From contig JAQVUB010000229.1 in NCBI GenBank assembly GCA_028699735.1, positions 1-5,194 on the forward strand: 5,194 nt of DNA. The letters are read 5' to 3'. The notes below the pieces were generated by a model. That model made no database searches. It had not been told where the DNA came from and was given only the letters and a program-made list of their open reading frames with translations. This DNA is from Lentisphaeria bacterium (GTDB taxonomy: Bacteria > Verrucomicrobiota > Lentisphaeria > Oligosphaerales > Oligosphaeraceae). Positions 1 to 5,186 of this stretch are shown piece by piece (position 1 is the stretch's first letter; every line of letters starts with the position of its first letter). Both the position numbers and the translations under genes were made by a program.

Positions 1-30
1 TTCACAGCCTAACTCGTGATTTCTTCGAAT

Positions 31-102
31 GATCGGTAGAATCGATCAGATCGGTCAGATCGGTCGGATCGGTCAGATCGATCGGATCGGTCGGATCGGT
101 CG
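31..102. repeat. 9-bp GATC-rich tandem repeat, 8 units
   Basis: Eight head-to-tail 9-bp units lie here. Units 3 to 8 (49-102) fit GATCGRTCR, with variation only at unit positions 6 and 9. Units 1 (31-39) and 2 (40-48) are more degenerate. GATC occurs nine times between positions 31 and 97. The array ends about 85 bp before the M20 start codon. No gene can be supported in it: the + frames are closed by stops at 10-12, 25-27 or 37-39, and the frame that runs through the array has no start codon. Role unknown; it could be a slippage-generated minisatellite, a protein-binding array or a dispersed genomic repeat. Confidence 0.9.
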
Positions 103-111
103 GATAACAAT

Positions 112-140
112 TTGTTCTTCAATGATTTGTGAATTAGATA
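112..140 (+). promoter_or_regulatory. weak candidate promoter for the M20 gene
   Basis: TTGTTC (112-117) could be a -35 box and TAGATA (135-140) a -10 box, with a 17-bp spacer. Each matches the sigma-70 consensus at only three of six positions. The placement, about 50 nt before the start codon and just downstream of the tandem repeat, is reasonable, but the match is close to what chance gives in A+T-rich spacer DNA. Confidence 0.2.
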
Positions 141-150
141 TGAGAAAAGC

Positions 151-172
151 CTTGCTCGAAAAGCAAGATTTT
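151..172 (+). other. small hairpin with T-run in the leader of the M20 gene
   Basis: CTTGCT (151-156) pairs with AGCAAG (162-167) around a five-base loop (157-161), and ATTTT follows. It resembles a weak intrinsic terminator, but the short T-run leads straight into the G-rich ribosome-binding site of the M20 gene. It may therefore be the end of an upstream transcript or a leader structure that affects initiation. The stem is only 6 bp, so chance is possible. Confidence 0.3.
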
Positions 173-188
173 GGGGGATAGTAACACG

Positions 189-1895
189 ATGGAAGCATTG
201 ATACAGGAGGTTCTCGATCAGGTTAAGACTCCGGAATTACGCGCCTATGTAACCGATTTACTGCTGGAAATCTGTCAGGTGGATACATCGCCTTTTGCGG
301 ATGTCAGCCGCATGCGGGAGGCAGAAGACAGGGTATTTCAGAGTCTTGAGCGTGAATTTGCCGGATTGCCGTTTCCGGGGGCTCACATGGAACGCCGTGC
401 TGTCAATCCGGCGATTCAGGATCATCCCGGTTTTTCGCAGTTGCATTTTACCAAGACGGATTCTCGTCCACAGGGATTAAGTGCAGCAGAGACTTACCGG
501 GATCGCAGCAATCTTTTGTTTTATGTTCCTGGGGAAAATGGCCAAGAGGAAAAGGGAGTGGCGATCAATGCTCATATTGATGTCGTCAAACCCTATTTTC
601 CACCGCGTCTGGAAAATGGCATTGTCTATGGGCGAGGCTCCTGCGATGACAAGGGGGCGATTGTGACCATGCTTGCTGCTTTGAAAGTGCTTGCGGCGGT
701 ATTGAAGAAAGCAGGAAGTCGATTGAAGCGCAATGTCGTTTCGATGTGTGTTATCGAGGAAGAGCCAGGCGGCAACGGCTCCTTATCTTTGGCAATTGAC
801 CGGGAATTGAAAAAGCTGTATGATACGATTCTGGTGTTGGAATGTTGCGGGAACAACATTCATCCGGCCAATCGTGGTGCGGTCTGGTATCGTGCGGATT
901 TGGCTTGTCCCGGAGTAAATCTTTTCGAAATGTCGGCTTTTGTATATGAGCAGATGGAACTGGAAGGGCGTTCAATCAAGGCTGAAAGCCGGCATCCGCT
1001 TTTTCCGCAACGCCCGGTGCAGACCTGTCATGGACAGATCGGACATTATGGTGAACACCCCAGCCGCATTTGCGGGGAAGTCGCCTTTGAGCTCTGCTTC
1101 GATGGAAAAATCAGCAATCAAGTTCAGCAGCTGGTGGAGGACGGCATCGCTTCGGCGTTGGCAGATTATCTGGCTTTGTATGGTGATAAGACGAAGGTGA
1201 ATGATCCAACGACCGGCCAACCAAAGGTCGATCATCACTTTGATCTGGAAGTCCTTGCCGACCGGATGGTATGCAAGGTGCATGGTTCGACGGGACACAT
1301 GGGCTCGATTATGGAAAATGACGGAGCCATTACCAAAATGGCCTGTTTGGTGCGGATGCTGTATCGGATGAAAAAGAAGTTGCGTCAAGCCAGCGGTGGA
1401 GAAGTGACACTCCAGTTGCACGGGGAGGAGACGGCTCCTGCTTTGAAACTGGAAGGCGGACAGGGTTTTGTGCCTACGCATGCGATTTCTGAAGTCATGG
1501 AGCGCATGCGCCGTGCTGCAGTCGAGGGGGCTTCGGCCTATTTGCGTTTGGAAGGTCACCCGGAAGCCGCTTCGGACTGCGTCAGGGTCAGCTATGACAA
1601 GCTGCACAATGCAGCGTTTGACGGGGATCCTAAATCTCCTCAAATGCTCCATGCCATTGCGGCAGGCAAAGCTTCCGGTATCTGGAAGGAAGGACAGGCC
1701 GTGACAGGCTGGACGGTATCCTGTGATTCCCGGCTGTTCGCCTTTGAATATCCGGAGATGCCGGTCTTGACCAGCGGTGCGGGTCTGTTGCAGTATGCTC
1801 ATTCGGATTCCGAACAGGTGCTGGTTGAAGATTTGCTGAAGAGTATTGCATTTGTCGCTATTTATCTTCTGCAAGAAGCAGGAGTTTCCCGATGA
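189..1895 (+). CDS. M20-family zinc metallohydrolase/peptidase, long form
   Basis: Predicted 568-residue cytoplasmic protein of the M20/ArgE/DapE/CPG2 clan, which cleaves amide bonds in small peptides or acylated amino acids using two metal ions. Visible landmarks in order: AHID (H129, D131; first metal-binding motif), YGRGSCDDKGA (147-157; bridging Asp at D153 or D154), VIEEEPGGNGS (188-198; catalytic and ligand Glu), LEC (E218 as a likely ligand), HGSTGHMGS (365-373; lid-domain His) and a C-terminal AHSD with H538 as the last ligand. No signal peptide or membrane segment is seen. Most family members have about 370-470 residues, so this one is long, with a leading region before H129 and extra sequence around 220-360. 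ATG 189 is chosen because GGGGGA (173-178) lies 10 nt upstream; an in-frame TTG at 171 overlaps that site. The Nudix gene follows 43 nt later. The fold is secure; substrate and subfamily are not known. Confidence 0.88.
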   Translation: MEALIQEVLDQVKTPELRAYVTDLLLEICQVDTSPFADVSRMREAEDRVFQSLEREFAGLPFPGAHMERRAVNPAIQDHPGFSQLHFTKTDSRPQGLSAAETYRDRSNLLFYVPGENGQEEKGVAINAHIDVVKPYFPPRLENGIVYGRGSCDDKGAIVTMLAALKVLAAVLKKAGSRLKRNVVSMCVIEEEPGGNGSLSLAIDRELKKLYDTILVLECCGNNIHPANRGAVWYRADLACPGVNLFEMSAFVYEQMELEGRSIKAESRHPLFPQRPVQTCHGQIGHYGEHPSRICGEVAFELCFDGKISNQVQQLVEDGIASALADYLALYGDKTKVNDPTTGQPKVDHHFDLEVLADRMVCKVHGSTGHMGSIMENDGAITKMACLVRMLYRMKKKLRQASGGEVTLQLHGEETAPALKLEGGQGFVPTHAISEVMERMRRAAVEGASAYLRLEGHPEAASDCVRVSYDKLHNAAFDGDPKSPQMLHAIAAGKASGIWKEGQAVTGWTVSCDSRLFAFEYPEMPVLTSGAGLLQYAHSDSEQVLVEDLLKSIAFVAIYLLQEAGVSR

Positions 1896-1938
1896 GCTGA
1901 TTGAGAGCTGGTAGAGACCGGATTTTGGAGGTGTTCTA

Positions 1939-2433
1939 ATGTCGATGAAGTATTGTCCGATCATGAGTACGCTCGGGTATGTGCTGTCACCTGCCCGGGA
2001 CAAGGTTTTGCTGTCGCATCGGATAGCCCGTGAGACGGACGATCAGTACGGCAAATTCAATGGTCTTGGCGGGCATATGGAGCCTTCGGAGGACATTGCC
2101 ACTTGCATGATGCGCGAAATCCGTGAAGAGGCTGGTATCGAGGTTACTGGCATGAGCCTGCGCGGTACGGTTAACTGGACTGGTTTTGGTCCCAACAAGG
2201 AAGACTGGCTGGCCTTCATCTTTCTGGTTACCAGCTTTACCGGCGTCCCTTTTTCCAAGAATGACGAAGGAACACTGGCCTGGCACCCGCTTTTGGAAAT
2301 CAGCAAGCTGCCGATGTGGGAAGGGGATCGCTTTTTCCTGCCTCTGGTTTTTGATGATGATCCCAGGCATTTTCATGGTTGCCTCCCCTATAAAAATGGC
2401 TTGCCGGTCAGCTGGAAATACGTCCGGTTGTAA
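1939..2433 (+). CDS. Nudix hydrolase, MutT/MTH1-like
   Basis: A 164-residue protein with a full Nudix box at residues 45-67: G45, E51, then REIREEAGI at 59-67, matching GX5EX7REUXEEXGU. The Glu cluster binds the Mg2+ needed to hydrolyse a nucleoside diphosphate linked to another moiety. The NGLGGHMEPSE segment (41-51) resembles MTH1/MutX-type proteins, which convert 8-oxo-dGTP or related oxidised purine nucleotides to monophosphates. Sanitation of the nucleotide pool is therefore the best guess, but Nudix substrates cannot be fixed from the box alone. A strong Shine-Dalgarno GGAGG (1927-1931) lies 7 nt before ATG 1939; a second ATG at 1945 is less well placed. Probably co-transcribed with the M20 gene 43 nt upstream. 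The stop codon is followed after 9 nt by the first long inverted repeat, which would form the 3' end structure of the transcript. Confidence 0.92.
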   Translation: MSMKYCPIMSTLGYVLSPARDKVLLSHRIARETDDQYGKFNGLGGHMEPSEDIATCMMREIREEAGIEVTGMSLRGTVNWTGFGPNKEDWLAFIFLVTSFTGVPFSKNDEGTLAWHPLLEISKLPMWEGDRFFLPLVFDDDPRHFHGCLPYKNGLPVSWKYVRL

Positions 2434-2442
2434 GGGTGCTGG

Positions 2443-2570
2443 TTTTTTTACAACGAAAAGACACGAAAGGACACGAAAAAAATTCATGGGATGAACGATG
2501 CATGCTCGCAGTCAAAGCAGCTTCCATGAATTTTTTTCGTGTCCTTTCGTGTCTTTTCGTTGTTTAAAAA
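2443..2570. repeat. long inverted repeat (CACGAA hairpin), copy 1
   Basis: A perfect 40-bp inverted repeat (2450-2489 with 2524-2563) encloses a 34-nt loop. Past two mismatches, TTTTT (2443-2447) pairs with AAAAA (2566-2570). Each arm contains three 10-bp units built on (C)ACGAAA, a run of seven A or T, and an inner ATTCATGG or its complement. It sits between Nudix and ackA, starting 9 nt after the Nudix stop. It is not a textbook terminator because no T-run follows the right arm on the + strand, but as RNA it would form a very long duplex able to protect a 3' end or attract a double-strand nuclease. It carries no gene. It is related to the element at 3970-4095, so it is likely a dispersed, possibly mobile, non-coding element. 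Confidence 0.93.
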
Positions 2571-2592
2571 GAATTCATCCGTCACCAGTTTT

Positions 2593-2621
2593 CTGATTTT
2601 CTGCTGGCATAAGGATAGAAT
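2593..2621 (+). promoter_or_regulatory. candidate ackA promoter
   Basis: TAGAAT (2616-2621) matches five of six positions of the -10 consensus, and CTGATT (2593-2598) is a poor -35 at 17-bp spacing. An overlapping TACAAT (2621-2626) also matches five of six but lacks a -35. The site lies just after the first inverted repeat and would give an ackA leader of about 75 nt that includes the UUCG hairpin. It is plausible because ackA is otherwise separated from the upstream genes by the long hairpin. No experimental support. Confidence 0.35.
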
Positions 2622-2648
2622 ACAATTATATTTATCAGATTACTTTCG

Positions 2649-2675
2649 GCCCTCCTTCGGGAGGGCTTGTGTTTT
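2649..2675 (+). terminator. UUCG hairpin, terminator-like, in the ackA leader
   Basis: GCCCTCC (2649-2655) pairs perfectly with GGAGGGC (2660-2666) around the highly stable TTCG tetraloop, and is followed by TTGTGTTTT (2667-2675), seven T in nine. This looks like an intrinsic terminator. It lies only 30 nt before the ackA start, leaving little room for a promoter downstream. It therefore either ends read-through from the Nudix transcript or acts as an attenuator or structural element within the ackA leader. The T-run is interrupted by two G, so termination may be partial. Confidence 0.5.
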
Positions 2676-2693
2676 GGCAGAGATTGGGTTATT

Positions 2694-2698
2694 GGAGG
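2694..2698 (+). promoter_or_regulatory. Shine-Dalgarno site that sets the ackA GTG start
   Basis: GGAGG lies 6 nt before GTG 2705 and supports this start. An alternative GTG at 2669 has its own GGAGG (2660-2664), but that copy is locked in the UUCG hairpin and is only 4 nt from the codon. Starting at 2669 would also add 12 residues before the conserved AckA N-terminus. Confidence 0.8.
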
Positions 2699-2704
2699 TT
2701 ATTT

Positions 2705-3895
2705 GTGAAAGTCCTTGTTGTCAATGCTGGTAGTTCTTCGGTAAAATTCACGTTATTTGAGATGGCTGACCAGTCTGTATTGTGTAAGGGGTTGGTCGAG
2801 CGCATTGGTTTGAAATCTCCCCGCCTGGTGTATCAGCGTGCAGGCGAAGAGCAGCATGACGAAAAGCTGACGATTGTAAATCATAATGGTGCGATGCAGG
2901 CCATCTGCCATAAACTGATCGATGCAGAGCAGGGAGTTCTGAAGAGCCTGACAGAAATTGATGCGATTGGACATCGCGTGGTTCATGGCGGCGAACAATT
3001 TTCCGCCGCAGTGGTGATTGATTCTGCGGTCAAAGATGGCATACGCAAATGTTCGGCCTTGGCGCCTTTGCACAATCCCCCCAATCTCGATGGGATTGAA
3101 GCCTGTGAAGATTTTTTCCCGGGGGTTCCCAATGTGGCCGTTTTTGATACTGCTTTTCATCAGAGCATGGAGCCGGAAGGTTATTTGTATGCACTTCCCC
3201 GTGAGCTGTACAAGAAATTAGGGATTCGCAAATATGGCTTTCATGGAACCAGTCACAAATATGTCTACTATGCCGGCTGTGCATTTCTCGGGTTGAATCC
3301 GGAAACGGCCAAAGTGATCACCTGTCATTTGGGTAATGGGGGCAGTATTACGGCGATCAGAGGCGGCAAAGTTCTTGACACCAGCATGGGTATGACTCCG
3401 CTGATGGGACTGGTGATGGGCACCCGTTGCGGCACGATTGATCCGGGGGTGGTTCTCTATCTGATCAAAAATGGTTATACGGCTGATGAGGTGGATGTCA
3501 TCCTGAACAAAAAGAGTGGTATGCAGGGGGTTTCGGGGATCAGCAGTGATATGCGTGATATTGAGGCGGCTCGCAACAGCGGAAATACGGATGCTCAGGA
3601 AGCCTATGATCTGTTTATTCACCGCCTGTTGAATTACATCGGGGGATATTATCTGCTGCTGGGTGGGGCAGACGCCATTTTCTTTACTGGCGGCATTGGT
3701 GAAAACAGTCCTGCAGTTCGTGAATCGGTTATCCGGCAGATGTCGGTATACGGATGTGAACTGGATAACGAGGCAAATAAAGCGCGTGGTAAACAGATTG
3801 TTCTGAGCCGGCCTGGCAGCAAATTACAGGTGGCGATTGTCCCGACTAATGAGGAACTGATGATAGCCCGGGAAGCAATTGGCCTGGTGAAATGA
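2705..3895 (+). CDS. ackA: acetate kinase
   Basis: Catalyses acetyl-phosphate + ADP to acetate + ATP, reversibly, in the cytoplasm; it is the ATP-yielding step of acetate fermentation. From GTG 2705 the protein has 396 residues, the normal family length. It starts MKVLVVNAGSSSVKF and shows every hallmark: N7 and S10 in the first loop, R91 in GHRVVHGG, PLHNPPNL (121-128), D148 in FDTAFHQ, H180 in YGFHGTSH, HLGNGGS (208-214), R241 in MGTRCGTIDPG, FTGGIGEN (327-334) and E384. These fall at exactly the positions used for the Methanosarcina thermophila enzyme. T244 stands where many homologues have Asp in GTRxGDxDP; this residue is not a known catalytic one. Its partner pta lies downstream, but 271 nt away, with a palindrome and a long inverted repeat between, so the two may be transcribed together but processed separately. 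Confidence 0.98.
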   Translation: MKVLVVNAGSSSVKFTLFEMADQSVLCKGLVERIGLKSPRLVYQRAGEEQHDEKLTIVNHNGAMQAICHKLIDAEQGVLKSLTEIDAIGHRVVHGGEQFSAAVVIDSAVKDGIRKCSALAPLHNPPNLDGIEACEDFFPGVPNVAVFDTAFHQSMEPEGYLYALPRELYKKLGIRKYGFHGTSHKYVYYAGCAFLGLNPETAKVITCHLGNGGSITAIRGGKVLDTSMGMTPLMGLVMGTRCGTIDPGVVLYLIKNGYTADEVDVILNKKSGMQGVSGISSDMRDIEAARNSGNTDAQEAYDLFIHRLLNYIGGYYLLLGGADAIFFTGGIGENSPAVRESVIRQMSVYGCELDNEANKARGKQIVLSRPGSKLQVAIVPTNEELMIAREAIGLVK

Positions 3896-3908
3896 GGGTT
3901 TGAGAGGG

Positions 3909-3935
3909 CAGCGAACTCCTGCGCAGGAGTTGCTG
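3909..3935 (+). other. palindromic hairpin after ackA
   Basis: An 18-nt perfect palindrome, AACTCCTGCGCAGGAGTT (3914-3931), is extended by CAGC (3909-3912) pairing with GCTG (3932-3935), with G3913 bulged. It begins 13 nt after the ackA stop. No T-run follows, so it is not a classic intrinsic terminator. It could stabilise the ackA mRNA 3' end, mark a processing point between ackA and pta, or bind a dimeric protein as DNA. Confidence 0.7.
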
Positions 3936-3969
3936 TGTAATGTGTCAGTGGAACTGGGTTACAGTGGTA

Positions 3970-4095
3970 TTTTTTAACCACGAAAAACACGAACAGACAC
4001 GAAAAAAATGCATGACAGTGGCGTTAATTGTTTGTCTGCGTGGTTCTTGCCATGAATTTTTTTCGTGTCTGTTCGTGTTTTTCGTGGTTCAAAAA
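3970..4095. repeat. long inverted repeat (CACGAA hairpin), copy 2
   Basis: A perfect 34-bp inverted repeat (3976-4009 with 4056-4089) extends inward through mismatches at 4010/4055 and 4015/4050, and outward past one mismatch into TTTTT (3970-3974) with AAAAA (4091-4095). It has the same design as the element at 2443-2570: three CACGAA units per arm, a seven-base A or T run and an inner CATGAAT-type end. The left inner end has decayed (ATGCATGA) while the right arm keeps CCATGAAT. It fills much of the ackA-pta gap. In one frame the left arm would encode HEKHEQTRKK, but no gene is supported. Likely a dispersed non-coding repeat; its effect on ackA-pta co-expression is unknown. Confidence 0.93.
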
Positions 4096-4166
4096 ATATC
4101 AATGCCGCCTTGCTTCTCTGATGCATTACTTTTCATATTGGACATCAAGAAGAAGGAAAGCGTACA

Positions 4167-5186
4167 ATGGCAGGATTAAAGGGTAAACTTTTTCCGAAAG
4201 CAGCAGCCGCAGGATTGACAATCGTATTGCCGGAAGGGCAGGATCCCCGCGTGATGAAAGCGGCCAAACTGGTTGCTGAAGCGAAGATAGCCAAAGTCAA
4301 AGTATTGGCCACCCCCGAGGAAGCAGCGGTCTCGCAGCAGGGAATTTCCTTTGCAGGGCTGGAGGTGGATGTTATCGATTATCTGCATTGCAGCGAATTT
4401 GACCGTCTGGCCAATGTGTTATATGAGCGTCGCAAGAGCAAGGGGCTGACTGAAGAACAGGCTCGTGACATGACCCGGAATCGTCTGTATTACGGGAACC
4501 TGATGTTGAATCAGGGCATGGTCGGCGGGCTGGTGGCAGGTTCGATTGCCTCGACACCGGATATGCTTCGCAGTGCGTTTCATTGTATTGGCACTGCCAA
4601 AGGAATTAAAATTGGCAGCAGCTGTTTTGTGATGGATTTGCAGCAGCCCACTGCTACTGGTGAAGAGACGCTTTTGTATGCGGATTCCGGGGTCAATCCG
4701 AATCCGACGGCAGAGGAGCTGGTTGATATTGCGATCAGCACGATCAAGACGCACAATGCCCTGATCGGAACCCAACCCCGTCTGGCCTTTTTAAGTTATT
4801 CGACGAAAGGGAGCGCTAAAGGGGAACTGGTCGACAAGATGCAGAAGGCGACGGAATTGACCTTGACCCGGATTGCTGAGCTGGGCATTGACGCTCTGGT
4901 TGATGGTGAACTGCAGGGGGATGCTGCCCTGGTACCATCGGTCGCCGCTTCGAAAGCACCGAAGAGCCCTTTGAAAGGCGGGGCGAATATTCTGATTTTT
5001 CCGGACTTGAATTGCGGGAATATCTGCTACAAGATCACCGAACGTCTGGCCGGGGCTGATGCCTACGGGCCAATTCTGCAGGGGCTTGCCAAACCGGTCA
5101 ACGATCTGTCACGCGGTTGCAGTGCAGAAGATATTGTCGGTGTGGTGGCCATCACTCTCTGCCAGGCATTGGTAGCAGATAAATAG
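4167..5186 (+). CDS. pta: phosphate acetyltransferase (short form)
   Basis: Catalyses acetyl-CoA + phosphate to acetyl-phosphate + CoA, reversibly; works with AckA to convert acetyl-CoA into acetate and ATP. The 339-residue length fits the short, catalytic-domain-only Pta class; the long class, with an added N-terminal P-loop-like and DRTGG region, has about 700 residues. Recognisable segments: LPEGQDPRV (21-29), QGMVGGLVAGS (116-126), SYSTKGSA (210-217), DGELQGDAAL (246-255), FPDLNCGNICYK (278-289) and GPILQGLAKPVNDLSRGC (301-318), with S315/R316 corresponding to the catalytic Ser-Arg pair of the Methanosarcina enzyme. AGAAGGA (4151-4157) lies 9 nt before ATG 4167. Cys283 and Cys287 replace small residues common in this segment (from memory). 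No clear promoter is seen directly upstream, so read-through from ackA is likely. A T-run begins immediately after the stop. Confidence 0.97.
   Translation: MAGLKGKLFPKAAAAGLTIVLPEGQDPRVMKAAKLVAEAKIAKVKVLATPEEAAVSQQGISFAGLEVDVIDYLHCSEFDRLANVLYERRKSKGLTEEQARDMTRNRLYYGNLMLNQGMVGGLVAGSIASTPDMLRSAFHCIGTAKGIKIGSSCFVMDLQQPTATGEETLLYADSGVNPNPTAEELVDIAISTIKTHNALIGTQPRLAFLSYSTKGSAKGELVDKMQKATELTLTRIAELGIDALVDGELQGDAALVPSVAASKAPKSPLKGGANILIFPDLNCGNICYKITERLAGADAYGPILQGLAKPVNDLSRGCSAEDIVGVVAITLCQALVADK

Noticed and set aside
1..12. Possible end of an upstream + strand gene (TAA at 10-12)
   Set aside because: Only three codons precede the stop and all three + frames stop within 27 bases, so there is nothing to support a coding call.
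101..113. CGGATAACAATTT, identical to part of the E. coli lac operator
   Set aside because: The symmetric other half is missing; the left side is the tandem repeat. No lac-type gene or LacI regulator is present, so a 13-base chance match is more likely.
171..188. TTG 171 as the M20 start
   Set aside because: It overlaps the G-rich ribosome-binding site that serves ATG 189 and has no good site of its own.
972..2003. A 343-codon open frame on the - strand, antisense to the M20 gene
   Set aside because: It uses the same triplet boundaries as the M20 gene and is open only because that gene lacks TTA, CTA and TCA codons there. The translation shows no recognisable family, and the sense protein has clear motifs.
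1987..2487. A 166-codon - strand frame over the Nudix gene
   Set aside because: Same triplet register as the Nudix gene and no recognisable motif. Its N-terminus comes from the hairpin arm.
2669..2704. GTG 2669 as the ackA start
   Set aside because: It adds 12 residues before the universally conserved AckA N-terminus and its GGAGG is buried in a stable hairpin; GTG 2705 has a free, well-spaced GGAGG.
3218..3622. A 134-codon - strand frame over ackA
   Set aside because: A shadow in the same triplet register as ackA, with no family resemblance.
3961..4021. ACAGTGG at 3961-3967 and 4015-4021 as a target-site duplication
   Set aside because: It brackets only the left arm, not the whole element, and a 7-base match in this distance is weak evidence.
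2443..4095. The two related repeats as a CRISPR array
   Set aside because: They are two long inverted repeats more than 1.3 kb apart with a gene between them, not short direct repeats with regular spacers, and there are no cas genes.
4110..4139. TTGCTT (4110-4115) with an A+T-rich -10 near 4133-4138 as a pta promoter
   Set aside because: The -10 match is poor and transcription would start only a few bases before the ribosome-binding site.
3940..4179. A 79-codon + strand frame in the ackA-pta gap
   Set aside because: It consists almost entirely of the second inverted repeat, overlaps the pta start, and its apparent low-complexity peptide is explained by the repeat.
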